A stretch of DNA of 64,000 bases from positions 910,444,742-910,508,741 of the forward strand of contig NC_064615.1 of assembly GCF_023898315.1 (NCBI RefSeq), written 5' to 3'. The translations under genes were made by a program, and so were the position numbers. Numbering within the stretch: position 1 is the first letter of the stretch; every line of letters begins with the position of its first letter. Positions 1 through 11,010 of this stretch are shown here, in pieces. The notes below the pieces were generated by a model. It searched no databases. It was not told the DNA's origin and worked only from the letters and a program-made list of their open reading frames with translations. Source of the stretch: Schistocerca nitens. Its lineage: Eukaryota; Arthropoda; Insecta; Orthoptera; Acrididae.

Positions 1-1071
1 CTGACGTCCCCGGTTGCTTGGGGCGCACGGCTCCCAAACTGGGTGCTTTGGGAGCAGTGGAAGAGAGAGTGGCCTGTCCCAGCGGTGGGGCAGACGTTAC
101 TGGATTTCTCTGTGGGCCAACGGAGATGGGAGTCTGTGCAGGAGCTGGTGGCGGCAGTGTGACGGTAGCATAACTCCTCAACAGAGGTGTGGGGTTGAGT
201 CGTTCCAGCTTCTTCTTTGCCTCTTGGTAAGTTAAACGGTCCAAGGTCTTAATTTCTTGGATCTTCCGCTCTCGTTGATAGACTGCACAGTCTGGTGAGC
301 AGGGAGAATGATGCTCCCCACAGTTAACGCAGTTGGGAGGCGGAGCACATGGAGCATTAGGATGGGAAGGTCGTCCACAATCACGACACGTGGGGCTGGC
401 AGTGCATCTGGAGGACATATGTCCGAACTTCCAACACTGGAAGCATCGCATAGGGGGCGGGACATAGGGCTTGACATCGCACCGGTAGATCATGACCTTG
501 ACCTTCTCAGGCAAGCAGTCACCCTCAAAGGCCAAGATGAAGGCACCGGTAGCGACCCTATTATCCTTGGGCCCCCGAAAGACACGACGGACAAAGTGCA
601 CACCTCGTCGTGCCAGGTTCTCCCGTAGCTCGTCATCAGACTGTAGCAGAAGATCTTTATGAAAAATAATCCCCTGGACCAAATTTAAGGACTTATGGGG
701 AGTGACAGTAACGGGGATGTCACCAAGCTTCTCACAGGCGAGTAATGCCTGGGACTGTGCAGATGAAGCTGCTTGTATCAGAATGGCCCCGCTCCTCATT
801 TTGGAAAGAGACGCCACTTCCCCGAACTTATCTTCGAGATTGTGCACAAAGAAAAGAGGCTTAGTTCCCAAAAACGAATCCCCATCAGTTCTGCTGCATA
901 CAAGGTATCGTGGCGAATACGGCTCCCGTCTGTCTGCAGCCCAACGTTCCTCCCATGGTGTGGCTAGGGAAGGAAACGATTTCGGGTTATACGTCACAGC
1001 ATTAAAGTCTGTCTTACCTTAGAGACATTGGCGGTCGGGCGACCACCAGATTGAGATTTCACCCGCTTCAT
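1..1071 (-). pseudogene. LINE ORF1 (CCHC protein), N-terminal part, frameshifted
   Basis: ORF1 is the RNA-binding protein of I-type LINEs. The start at 1071 is chosen by comparison with copy M (start 53203); both begin MKRVKSQSGGR. The Met codon further upstream lies in the 5' UTR. The CCHC region is recognisable around 300-477. Compared with copy M, 4 bp (CGCG) are missing near 1018, which throws the reading frame off about 18 codons after the start. Further stops and shifts follow. The remainder lies left of base 1. Confidence 0.85.
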
Positions 1072-1682
1072 TGCGGGGCATCCGCCCCGATGCCACCCAC
1101 TCCGACCAGGGGCTCTCCCCACGGGCGCCACCCAGCCACAGCAAAGGCCACCTGGCAGGATGGCCGTTGCCGGGAGCCCTGATGCCCCAGAGAGACGAGT
1201 ATCGACTCCTTGGCTTACGTGGGGAGGTGTCGGCTCAGGCATCGGCAGTACGATCCCTGTGTTGTCAGGGGGCTACAACCTAGAGGGTACATGACGACCC
1301 CACCACAACGGGCTGGCTACCGTGCTGGATTTTGGGTGCCATGGGTAGTCCATAGTGATCGTGGGTGCAGATGGTGGCGCACTAAGGGCGTTACGTACAC
1401 AATCCATCAGGTGGGTATGCACAAAATGACGGATGGAAGGTGCAGTGACGACGCCAAGACGATCAAGAGTGCCAAGGCCGTAGGGCACAGAGGACTGATG
1501 GTGCACCACGTAAGGTGTCCTTCCCCAAAAGGCTCGTACTTCTGTGGAATTTGGAAAAATGGAGGTCAAACCCTAATGGGGACCATCACATTAAGGCCGA
1601 AACGTTTGAGACTCCTTTTAGTCGCCTCTTACGACAGGCAGGAATACCGCGGGCCTATTCTTACCCCCGAACCCGCAGGGGG
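1..1682 (-). mobile_element. LINE copy A (group 3), 5' part, runs off the window
   Basis: This is the 5' portion of an I-superfamily non-LTR retrotransposon. Position 1 lies inside ORF1, so the rest of the element is outside the window. It aligns along its whole length with copy M: base 1 matches about 52129 and the right end matches 53815. The 5' UTR is at 1072-1682 and ends in the C-rich 5' terminus shared by all copies here, which reads on the plus strand as CCCCCGAACCCGCAGGGGG. The sequence after 1682 is not LINE, so 1682 is the true 5' end and 1683 is target DNA. The target duplication cannot be checked because the 3' end is not in view. Confidence 0.9.
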
Positions 1683-3210
1683 AAAATTTCATGATTGTTA
1701 AAGTCCATGGCAAATATCCTAGAACTTTCATACACTATGTTGCTAAGGTTTTGCGAGTTCTAAAACACAGAGATCAAGTGTCATTTCACATGTACATGTG
1801 ACTAGACAATGAAATTTATGCCAACACATGAAAGACGTTTTGTACATGAGACTAATGGATTTAAATCAAATCCATTTTAATTAAAGGCAGTTCTGTACAC
1901 ATATTTTATCTTTTAGTTACAATTTGCATTAATTTAGCTTGTATTAGTTATTTATTAGCCTATCAAGGGCTTTTGCGTTTCTATAGTTTATTGTTTGTAT
2001 GTAATTATACTGTATTCTGTAGGGTCATTGGCTACTTTGTATATTTTGCATCTGAATTCCTCACTTGAATACTTTTGTAGTTAATATTTCTGATCGGTAC
2101 AACCTAACAGACAACTCGTTTGTAAACCAGAAAATAAAATAGCAAATCAGGAACTAAGAAAAGTTTGTAACAGTTTTAAACATGTTAAATTTATTGAAAT
2201 AAACAGTTCACTTAGGGAACACTTCACAAGACATGGGCCGTGTAGCAATCCTAAGCAGAAGAGGAAACTGTGTAGACAAATCTTACATGCTATTGCCAAT
2301 ACCAAAACAGAGAAATATCAACACCTGAACTATCTAAATTGGCATCTTGTGCAGCATATTCAATGAAAGGTTTGATTACAGAGGTACAAAATCCAGTTCT
2401 CTCAGCACTAGAAGAATTATTGTCAACTGATTTGACACCACACTTAAGTGCAATATCAAGTGCCAGTGGCACACAGTGCACTCAACCCATTGGAATCTAG
2501 ACACATAGAATTATTCAAATCTCCAGCAGCAGTCCAGCAGCAGCCACAAGACTAATGAAGCTGAGAACAAAGAAGACTTCCACACTCCAGGAGGAATTTT
2601 GGTATCCTTTACTGCAGAGAAAAAGGGTACAGCTTATAGCACAAAATCAGAGGCACAAGTCACCAACACATGTCCTCACTGAAACTAGCCAGACATCTCA
2701 TAATTCTAAAAACGGTGCAAATGTAAACAAGTGCATATATCAAGCAATTTTCTACAACATAAGTGGACTTAAAAATAAAACAGACCATTTAGTAATGTGA
2801 AATGCAGCCTGTTTAAAAAAAATTATAAACTGCAGCAAAGTAGCCCCCAAATTTGGTTACTTCACTCCATTCAATATAAACATTATTTTATGATAGGATA
2901 ATAGCTTGGGGCAATGTTACCCTCTTTAAAATTTGTGTTACCATATAGGACCTTGTAAACCAATATCTATGCACTTTTTTGGTATTAAAGGACCAAAAGT
3001 AATAAAAATTTGGGGTTGGGAAACCATTTTGTTTAAGTTGTAAATAAAAAGTAACAAACATGAACAAAATTCAGTATTGTTTTGCTGTTGAAGAAAAGAT
3101 TGTTTCTTTAGGTATGTTGATGTGTCAAAATGTCAGTGGCTATGCCAGAAAAATAGTTAGCACAAATTCATCGCCATTGCAAACTCTGGCACTGAGAAAA
3201 TACCTCTTCC
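1683..3210. other. AT-rich region without recognised gene
   Basis: This stretch follows the 5' end of copy A and is markedly more AT-rich than the LINEs. Only short open frames occur (63 codons at 2290-2481 minus, 81 codons at 2555-2800 plus). Neither shows a motif, codon pattern or neighbour that supports a gene. It is probably host intergenic DNA or very old repeat. Confidence 0.6.
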
Positions 3211-3475
3211 CCCCCCCCCCCCCCAATCCCCCAACCCCCCCCTCCCCCCTCAACTGTGAGACCGCAGGTTAGAATAGGCCCCAGGTATTCCCGCCTGTTG
3301 TAAGAGGCGACATAAAGGAGTCTCCCACTTTTCGGCCCTACAAGTTCGGATCTCATTTTATGGTTTGACCTGCCAATTTCCAAATTCCACAGAAGTGCGG
3401 GTCATATGGGGAACGACACCTTCATGATGTACGAGTTATCCAAAGCACCCTTAGATTTGATCTCCTGAACCTCTT
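3211..3475 (+). mobile_element. LINE copy B: diverged plus-strand 5' UTR fragment
   Basis: This is the only LINE piece on the plus strand. From about 3246 it follows the conserved 5' terminus of the minus-strand copies: the block GGTTAGAATAGGCCC, then a TATTC, then TAAGAGGCGAC. After that it follows the 5' UTR of copies A and M (for example CCAAATTCCACAGAAGT). The terminal C run is expanded into a tract of C with a few A and T at 3211-3246. No ORF1 follows; copy C begins at about 3482. It is more diverged than the minus-strand copies, so probably older. Confidence 0.75.
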
Positions 3476-3481
3476 CTCGTT

Positions 3482-4060
3482 GTGTTTGTTTGTGTTTGAG
3501 GTTTACGGGCGCTAAACAGCGGGGTCATCAGCGCCCAAACGCATAAAAACAGGAACACATGCAGTGAAGGGACTAAGACGGACAGCGAACAAGGAGAACG
3601 GCTAAAAGACACAGACCTGACGCAGTTTCAAATCCTCACATACAGAGGCAAAACAAGAGGAGAAGGAACTCACTAAAAAGGAAGGGAAACAAGGAAAAGA
3701 GAACAGAAACTGAAGGGAAACAAGGAGGTAATCGTGACTGGCTGACCTCTTACCTAAAACCTGGGTGAGCCAGTCACCCATCAGCACATTAAAACCCTCT
3801 CCCTAAAATCCGAGGCAACAAATTGGACAGGACACAAAACCGTAAGACCTTAACTACAGTCGTTGCGTCATCTTGTAAAATAGAGGGCAAATCCGGTGGC
3901 AAAGAAACCACCGCCCTCTTGTCAGAGAATAAAAGACAGTCAAGTAAGATGTGGCGGACAGTAATCTGGACGCCACAAGCACTGCAGATTGGGGGGGTCC
4001 TCCCGCCGGAGTAAAAAACCATGCGTTAAGGGACTGTGCCCGATGCGGAGGCGAGTGAGG
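3482..4060 (-). mobile_element. LINE copy C (group 4), 3' end fragment
   Basis: This is the 3' end of a group 4 LINE. It is colinear with copy O (54900-55470). It holds the 3' UTR (about 3482-3788), with a hairpin at 3507-3536, and the end of ORF2 (3789 to about 4060). The ORF2 end includes a Cys/His knuckle like those at the C-termini of RNase H-bearing LINEs (pattern CSACGVQITVRHILLDC). At 4060 the alignment to copy O stops exactly where the 3' tail of copy D begins, so D inserted here. The right half of C is not found elsewhere in the window. Confidence 0.85.
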
Positions 4061-6989
4061 ATGGTGGTGGTGGTGGTGGTGGTTTTTGGGATGTTTAAGG
4101 GGGACTAAACAGCTAAGGTCATCAGTCCCCCATTCCAAAAACAGGCGAGACAGAAATGCACGAAGCAGGTAAAACCCCAAGGGGAAGGAGACTCCCCCCC
4201 AGGCCCTAAAAGAACACAAATGCGGTAACGAACACTACAAACACGAAGAATACAGATGAACACCAGACAAAAAGAAAAAGAAGAAAAGAAGATGGGCGGA
4301 GACTGGTTGACTGACCATGACAACAAAAAAGGGATAGAGTCAACCAACCGACTACACGCTAAAATCTGCAACCAAATATGAGAGACTCGAGGACAAGAGA
4401 CACACAAAGGGAAAGGAGCAGGACCTCCCTAAATGGAACCATAAAAAGGACTACCACGGATAAAATTTAAAACGTCATCAGCCATGGAGGCATTGTCGCT
4501 TAAAACCAAAGGCAAAGTGCCCGGGAGATGAAAAGACTGCCGGAGGGTGCGCAGTCGGGGACACTACAATAAAATGTGGGCGACCGTCGGCCGGGACCCA
4601 CACCGACACAGGGGGGGATCCTCCTGACGCAAAAGATGGCCGTGCGTCAGGTAGGTATGGCCGATGCGGAGCCGACACAGGATAACAGAGTCCCTGCGAG
4701 AAGCCCGCAGGGAGGAACGCTACACATCGGTCGTCTCCTTGACAGCCCGCAGTTTATTCGGGGCTGTCATGCCACGCCACTCAACAGACCACATCCCAAG
4801 CACCTTACGGCGCAACACCAGCTGCTGATCGCGAGCCGTAAGGCCGATCTCCAAAGCTGGGGCGTCGATCGCCTCTTTGGCCAGCCTGTCAACACGTTCG
4901 TTCCCCGCAAAGCCAACGTGACCTGGCGTCCAAACAAAGACCACCGAACGACCAGAGCAGGTAATGGTGGAAACAGACTCCCGAATAGAGGACACCAGAG
5001 GAGAAGAGGGATAGCAGCGGTCGATGGCCTGGGGGCTGCTCAGGGAGTCACTGCAGATGACGATGGACGTACCTGAGCAGGAACGCATATGCTCAAGAGC
5101 GCGCAATATGGCCACCAGCTCTGCAGTAAAAATACTGCAGCCAGCTGGCAAGGAGCGCTGTTCAACATGGGCAGCTTGAGCAATAGCGTAGGCAGTGCGA
5201 CCATCAACCAGGGAACCATCAGTGTAGACAGGCTCACAGCCCGGAAATGAGGCGAGGAGCGCAAGAAAACGGCGACGGAGGGCCACAGGCGGAACCAAGT
5301 CCTTGGGTCCTTGTGCCAAGTCTAGACGGACGGACGGCCGGGGCAAACACCAGGGAGGCGTAGGTGCACGGTCCCGGAAGGGAGGCAGAAGAGGGAATGA
5401 GCCCAGTTCCGTCAGCAGGGACTGGACGCGGACAGCTATGGAAAGCCAAGACCGAGGTCGCCGTTCGGGCAGATGGAGGACCGTGACAGGGAAAAGCAGG
5501 TGACGATTGGGATGGCCCGGCGAGCAATGCACGTGGACAGCATAGTCGGCGAGTAGTCGATGGCGGTGATTCCGCAGCGGGGGAACCCCGGCCTCCACCA
5601 GTCGACTATCCACGGGGCTTGTACGAAAAGCGCCAGTTGCAAGCCGAACCCCACAGTGGTGTATGGGGTCTAACAACTTCAACACTGAGGCTGATGCAGA
5701 CCCATAGGCCAGGCTCCCATAATCAAGCCTGGACTGCACAAGGGATCTGTACAATCGCAACAGCGTGCAGCGATCTGCACCCCAAGAAGTGTGGCTGAGG
5801 GAGCGGAGGGCGTTGAGGTGCTGTCAGCACTTTTGCTTCAGCTGCATAATATGAGGAACCCATGTGAGCCGGGCATCAAACACGAGCCCTAAGAAGCGGC
5901 AAGTGTCCACCACTTCAAGCAGGTGCCCGTCGAGGTTAAGTTCAGGATGAGGGTGGACCGTCCGACGCCTGCAGAAGTGCATAACTCGAGTCTTGGCGGC
6001 AGAGAACTGAAAACCATGAGTCAGAGCCCATGATGCTGCCTTGCAAACGGCTACTTGCAGCCTGCGTTCGGCGACTCCCGTAGTCGTGGAGCTAAAGGAG
6101 ATGCAGAAGTCGTCAGCATACAAAGAAGGAGACACCGACGAACCCACGGCTGCAGCCAGACCATTAATGGCCACTAGAAATAAGGAGACACTCAACACCG
6201 AGCCCTGCGGGACCCCATTTTCCTGTACATAAGATGAACTAGAGGCGGAACCAACTTGCACCCGGAAAGACCGGCGCAAGAAAAAGGTTTGAAGAAAAGC
6301 CGGGAGCCGACCACGAAGACCACACTCATGCAACGTAGCAAGGATGTGATGCCTCCATGTGGTGTCATACGCCTTCCGCAGATCGAAAAATACAGCAACG
6401 AGATGCTGACGTCGGGCAAAGGCCGTACGGATAGCAGATTCCAGCCGCACCAAATTGTCCGTGGCAGACCGGCCCCGACGGAAGCCACCCTGGGATGGAG
6501 CGAGGAGACCGCGCGACTCAAGGACCCAACACAAATGCCGCCCCACCATACGTTCGAGCAATTTGCACAAAACGTTGGTGAGGGTAATGGGACGATAGCT
6601 GTCCACCGCCAGTGGGTCCGCACCGGGCTTCAAGATGGGGACAATAAGACCCTCTCGCCATTGCGACGGGAACACGCCCTCGCTCCAAATGCGGTTAAAG
6701 ATGGTGAGGTTGTATCTCTGGCAGTCCCTGGAAAGATGCTGCAGCATCTGTGCGTGGATGCAGTCCGGTCCTGGTGCTGTATCAGGGCAATCGGCGATGG
6801 CAGCGAGGAATTCCCTCTCGCTGAAAGGAGCATTGTATTTTTCAGAACGACGCGTGTAGAACGATAACGGCGTCTGCTCGGCTCGCTCCTTGAGAGACCG
6901 AAAGGCGGGGGGATAAGTTGCAGTCGCAGAGCTCTTAGCAAAGTGCGCAGCAAGGCGTTCAGCAATGGCGGCAGCGTCCGTGCTGACAG
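4061..6989 (-). mobile_element. LINE copy D (group 2), 3' part
   Basis: This is the left half of a group 2 I-type LINE that was split by copy E. It begins with a GGT-repeat tail, then the 3' UTR (4061-4428) with the hairpin at 4099-4131, then ORF2 from its stop codon at 4429 up to the split. The other half resumes at 13107. The duplicated target CCGTGCTGACAG lies at 6978-6989 and again at 13107-13118, proving the two halves were once one element. D itself sits inside copy C. Confidence 0.93.
4429..6989 (-). pseudogene. LINE ORF2 of copy D, RT to C-terminus
   Basis: This holds the RT, RNase H and C-terminal part of the ORF2 polyprotein. The RT block is clear at 5830-6989, with FPSQWREG, FFDLRKAYD, GVPQGSVLS and YADD in order. 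The RNase H block (YTDGS, TAELVAILRALE, SDSLS, WTPGHVG) lies at about 4850-5260. Compared with the intact ORF2 of copy H there are at least two in-frame nonsense changes: Trp to TGA at 5824-5826 and Trp to TAG at about 4720. The protein cannot be made whole. Confidence 0.9.
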
Positions 6990-7012
6990 TTGGTTGGTTG
7001 GTTTGTGGGATT

Positions 7013-7047
7013 AAAGGGGCCAGACTGCAATGGTCATCGGTCCCTTT
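7013..7047 (-). promoter_or_regulatory. 3' UTR hairpin, group 1 LINE
   Basis: Arms AAAGGGGCC and GGTCCCTTT pair over 9 bp with one G-U. In RNA sense the loop starts GAUGACC. The same fold is in copy G (17296-17330, perfect 9 bp) and copy J (34537-34571, one mismatch). A role in RT recognition is inferred from its place near the 3' end. Confidence 0.6.
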
Positions 7048-7291
7048 TTCCAAAAAAGTAAAACCGCCCAAAGAGCATAAAAAAAAACGAACAGCAGGAA
7101 AGACGCAGACGACACAGGACGAGAAAGACTCCGACAGAGATCAGACAAAACAAAGTAAAACACACAGAGTGTGACAGTGGTTGGCCGACCATAGAGAAAA
7201 AAAAGAGGAAAAGCCAACCACCAAGAACACATTAAAAACTCAGTTTAAAATCAGAGGCTAGAAGCCAGAATCAACACTAAAAAACAAACAC

Positions 7292-10200
7292 TCAGATTAA
7301 ACTATAAAAACCCCCTGCCCGAATAAAACGCAAAACTAAGTCCACCATGGCGGAGTCATCTAGTAAAAGGGCAGGGAGCGTATCAGGCAGCGCAAAGGTC
7401 TGCCTGAGCACAGTTAAAAGCGGACAAGTTAATAAAATGTGCACCACCGTCAAAACCGCCCCACAGCGACAGAGAGGCGGGGCCTCTCGACGCAATAAAT
7501 AACTGTGAGACAGTCGGGTGTGGCCAATGCGGAGCCGACAAAGAACAACGGACTCTCTGCGAGTGGCTCGCATGGATGACTGCCACACATGCGTCGTCGC
7601 CTTGAGAGGACGGAGTTTGTTTGGCGTGGGCAGATTGCGCCATTCAGTGTCCCAAAGCGAGAGAACTTCGCGGCGGAAGACTGCCCGCAAATCAGTCTCC
7701 GGGAGGCCAATGTCCAGGGTGGGTTCAGTGGTGGCCTGTTTGGCCAGGCGGTCAACATTCTCATTGCCCGGGATACCGACGTGACCGGGGGTCCACACGA
7801 AGACCACAGAGCGGCCGCAACGCGCAAGAGTATGCAGGGACTCATGGATAGCCATCACCAGACGGGAACGAGGAAAACACCGGTCGAGAGCTCGTAAACT
7901 GCTCAGGGAATCGCTACAGATAACGAAGGACTCACCTGAGCAGGAGCGGATATACTCTAGGGCACGAAAGATGGCAACCAGCTCAGCAGTGTAAACGCTG
8001 CAGCCATCCGGCAAGGAACGTTGTTCGGAATGGTCCCCTAGAGTGAGCGCATAACCGACTCGACCAGCAACCATCGAACCGTCGGTGTAAACAATTCCAG
8101 AGCCCTCATACGTGGCCAGGATGGAAGAAAAGCGGCGGCGGAAGGCCTCTGAAGGGACCGAGTCCTTCGAGCCCTGTGCCAAGTCGAGCCGAAGGCAAGG
8201 GCGAGGACAACACCATGGGGGTGTACGCGAAGAGGCCCGGAAAGGAGGTGGAACAGGGAAAAATCCAAGCCCGGAGAGAAGCTCCTTAACGCGTACGGCG
8301 ATCGGACAACCCGACCGGGGCCGACGCTCTGGCAGATGGACGACCGACTGTGGGAACAGCACACGGTAATTTGGATGCCCGGGCAAGCTAAAAACATGGG
8401 CAGCATAAGCAGCCAGTAATTGTTGGCGTCGGAACCGCAGTGGAGGGACACCTGCCTCCACTAGTAAGCTGTCCACAGGGCTGGTGCGGAAAGCACCAGT
8501 GGCAAGGCGTATCCCGCTGTGGAGAATAGGGTCCAGCATCCGCAACGCAGACGGGGATGCTGAGCCATAAGCCAGGCACCCATAATCCAGGCGGGACTGG
8601 ATTAACGCCTGGTAGAGCCGTAACAGGGTAGAGCGGTCGGCGCCCCAGCGGGTGTGGCTCAAACTTCGCAGTGCATTGAGATGCCGCCAACACGCCTGTT
8701 TGAGCTGCCGAATATGAGGCAGCCAAGTCAACCGAGCATCAAAAACGACCCCCAAAAACCTGTGGGTCTCAACCACTGCAAGCAGTTCGTCGGCAAGATA
8801 AAGCCGCGGCTCCGGATGGACTGTCCGGCGCCGGCAGAAATGCATAACGCAGGTCTTGGCTGCCGAAAACTGAAACCCATGCGCTACAGCCCAAGACTGC
8901 GCCTTACGGATAGCGCCCTGTAGCTGACGTTCAACAGCTGCAATGCCTGTAGAGCTGTAGTAAAGGCAGAAGTCGTCAGCATACAGGGAAGCGGAGACAG
9001 AATTTCCCACGGCCGCAGCAAGCCCGTTAATAGCTATTAAAAACAGACAGACACTTAAAACAGAACCCTGTGGCACACCGTTCTCCTGGACGTGGGAGGA
9101 ACTATACGAGGCCGCGACTTGCACGCGGAAGGTACGACACGACAGAAAATTGCGAATAAAAATCGGCAGAGGACCCCGAAGACCCCATCCATGAAGCGTA
9201 GAAAGGATGTGATGACGCCATGTCGTATCGTACGCCTTCCGCATGTCGAAAAAGACAGCGACCAGGTGCTGACGGCGGGCAAAGGCAGTACGGATGGCCG
9301 ACTCCAGGCTCACCAGATTGTCGGTGGTGGAGCGGCCTTTACGGAACCCACCCTGAGACGGGGCCAGAAGGCCCCGAGACTCCAGTACCCAATTCAAGCG
9401 CCGGCTCACCATCCGTTCAAGCAACTTGCAAAGAACGTTGGTGAGGCTAATGGGACGGTAGCTGTCCACCTCCAGAGGGTTCTTTCCAGGTTTCAAAACG
9501 GGGATGATAATGCCTTCCCGCCATTGCGACGGAAACTCCCCCTCGACCCAAAGACGGTTGTAAAGTTCGAGAAGGCGCCGCTGGCAGTCCACTGAAAGGT
9601 GTTTCAGCATCTGACAGTGGATGCCATCTGGCCCAGGAGCGGTATCAGGGCAAGCAGCTAGGGCACTGCGAAATTCCCACTCACTAAATGGAGCATTGTA
9701 AGATTCTAGGTGGTTGGTGCGAAACGAAAGGCTCCGACGTTCCATCCGCTCTTTAATGGAGCGGAAGGCCTTGGGGTAATTCGCAGAAGTGGAACTCATA
9801 GCAAAATGCTCTGCTAGGCGATTTGCAATGACGTCGGAGTCAGTACAAACTGCTCCATTCAGTGAGAGCGCAGGGACGCTGACAGGTGGCCGATAGCCGT
9901 AGACGCGTCGAATCTTGGCCCAGACCTGCGATGGAGTGACATGGAGGCCAATGGTGGACACATACCGCTCCCAGCACTCCTTCTTGCCTTGGCGGATAAG
10001 GAGGCGGGCCCGCGCACGCAGCCGTTTGAAGGTGATAAGGTGGTCGATGGAGGGATGTCGCTTGTGACGCTGGAGCGCCCGCCGGCGATCTTTAATCGCT
10101 TCAGCGATCTCATGCGACCACCAAGGCACAGTCCGCCGCCGAGGGGACCCAGAGGAACGGGGAATGGCTGATTCGGCGGCAGTAACGATGCCGGTGGTGA

Positions 10201-10975
10201 CCGATTGAACCACCGCATCAATGTCATCAGTAGAGATAGGCTCAAAAGCGGCAGTGGAGGAGAACAAGTCCCAGTCAGCCTTATTCATAGCCCATCTGCT
10301 AGGGCGCCCAGAAGAGTGGCGCTGTGGTAGTGACAGAAAGATCGGAAAGTGGTCACTACCACACAGGTCGTCATGCACACTCCATTGGACAGACGGTAAG
10401 ATGCTATGGCTACAGATGGAAAGGTCAATGGCGGAGTAGGTGCCATGCGCCACACTGAAGTGTGTGAAGGCACCATCATTTAACAGCGAGAGATCGAGCT
10501 GAGACAAGAAACTCTCAACGATGGCGCCTCGACCTGTTGCCACTGACCCACCCCACAGAGGGTTATGGGCGTTGAAGTCGCCCAATAGCAAGAAAGGTGG
10601 CGGCATTTGGGCGACCAGTGCAGCCAGGACATGCTGCGAGACATCACCATCCGGTGGAATGTAAAGACTGCAGACGGTAACAGCCTGTGGCGTCCACACG
10701 CATACAGCGACAGCCTCTAAAGGCGTCTGGAGAGGGACAGACTCGCTGTGCAGAGTGTGAAGGACATATATACAGACGCCACCAGACACCCTTTCATAAG
10801 CTGCTCGGTTCTTATAATAACTCCGATAGCCACGGAGGGCGGGGGTTCGCATTGCTGGAAACCAAGTTTCCTGGAGAGCAATACAGAGGAAAGGGTGAAG
10901 GCTGAGAAGATGGCGGAGCTCAGCTAGATGGTGGAAGAAACCGCTGCAGTTCCACTGGAGGATGGTGTTGTCCAT
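7292..10975 (-). CDS. LINE ORF2 polyprotein (EN-RT-RNase H), intact
   Basis: An uninterrupted frame of 1227 codons. The enzyme nicks the target DNA and copies the element RNA into the nick. The AP-type endonuclease is at residues 1-220: ILQWNC at the start, Glu36 in ALQETW, GDFNAHNP at 132-139, SDHFPI at 207-212. The RT is at about 440-760: YRPISLTN at 506-513, FFDMRKAYD at 575-583, GVPQGS at 633-638, YADD at 665-668. RNase H is at about 955-1085: Asp965 in YTDGS, Glu998, Asp1022, His1065 and Asp1075. A Cys/His knuckle (CRCG through HILLTC) is at 1169-1184. All catalytic residues I can check are present. The start MDNTILQ agrees with copies J and K. Confidence 0.95.
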   Translation of the reverse strand: MDNTILQWNCSGFFHHLAELRHLLSLHPFLCIALQETWFPAMRTPALRGYRSYYKNRAAYERVSGGVCIYVLHTLHSESVPLQTPLEAVAVCVWTPQAVTVCSLYIPPDGDVSQHVLAALVAQMPPPFLLLGDFNAHNPLWGGSVATGRGAIVESFLSQLDLSLLNDGAFTHFSVAHGTYSAIDLSICSHSILPSVQWSVHDDLCGSDHFPIFLSLPQRHSSGRPSRWAMNKADWDLFSSTAAFEPISTDDIDAVVQSVTTGIVTAAESAIPRSSGSPRRRTVPWWSHEIAEAIKDRRRALQRHKRHPSIDHLITFKRLRARARLLIRQGKKECWERYVSTIGLHVTPSQVWAKIRRVYGYRPPVSVPALSLNGAVCTDSDVIANRLAEHFAMSSTSANYPKAFRSIKERMERRSLSFRTNHLESYNAPFSEWEFRSALAACPDTAPGPDGIHCQMLKHLSVDCQRRLLELYNRLWVEGEFPSQWREGIIIPVLKPGKNPLEVDSYRPISLTNVLCKLLERMVSRRLNWVLESRGLLAPSQGGFRKGRSTTDNLVSLESAIRTAFARRQHLVAVFFDMRKAYDTTWRHHILSTLHGWGLRGPLPIFIRNFLSCRTFRVQVAASYSSSHVQENGVPQGSVLSVCLFLIAINGLAAAVGNSVSASLYADDFCLYYSSTGIAAVERQLQGAIRKAQSWAVAHGFQFSAAKTCVMHFCRRRTVHPEPRLYLADELLAVVETHRFLGVVFDARLTWLPHIRQLKQACWRHLNALRSLSHTRWGADRSTLLRLYQALIQSRLDYGCLAYGSASPSALRMLDPILHSGIRLATGAFRTSPVDSLLVEAGVPPLRFRRQQLLAAYAAHVFSLPGHPNYRVLFPQSVVHLPERRPRSGCPIAVRVKELLSGLGFFPVPPPFRASSRTPPWCCPRPCLRLDLAQGSKDSVPSEAFRRRFSSILATYEGSGIVYTDGSMVAGRVGYALTLGDHSEQRSLPDGCSVYTAELVAIFRALEYIRSCSGESFVICSDSLSSLRALDRCFPRSRLVMAIHESLHTLARCGRSVVFVWTPGHVGIPGNENVDRLAKQATTEPTLDIGLPETDLRAVFRREVLSLWDTEWRNLPTPNKLRPLKATTHVWQSSMRATRRESVVLCRLRIGHTRLSHSYLLRREAPPLCRCGAVLTVVHILLTCPLLTVLRQTFALPDTLPALLLDDSAMVDLVLRFIRAGGFYSLI

Positions 10976-11010
10976 GGCTGGGAAAGGCGTGACGGGACTG
11001 GGAAGGCAGA

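Noticed and set aside
2290-2800. Two short ORFs in the AT-rich region as host exons
   Set aside because: No recognisable motif, splice context or neighbour; lengths of 63 and 81 codons are expected by chance.
4061-4085. GGT microsatellite as an independent repeat
   Set aside because: It is the 3' tail of LINE copy D; sister copies have similar short tails at the same place.
9092-9595. Plus-strand ORFs of 100-200 codons recurring in every LINE copy
   Set aside because: They are complements of the RT and ORF1 coding frames and move with them; they have no motifs of their own.
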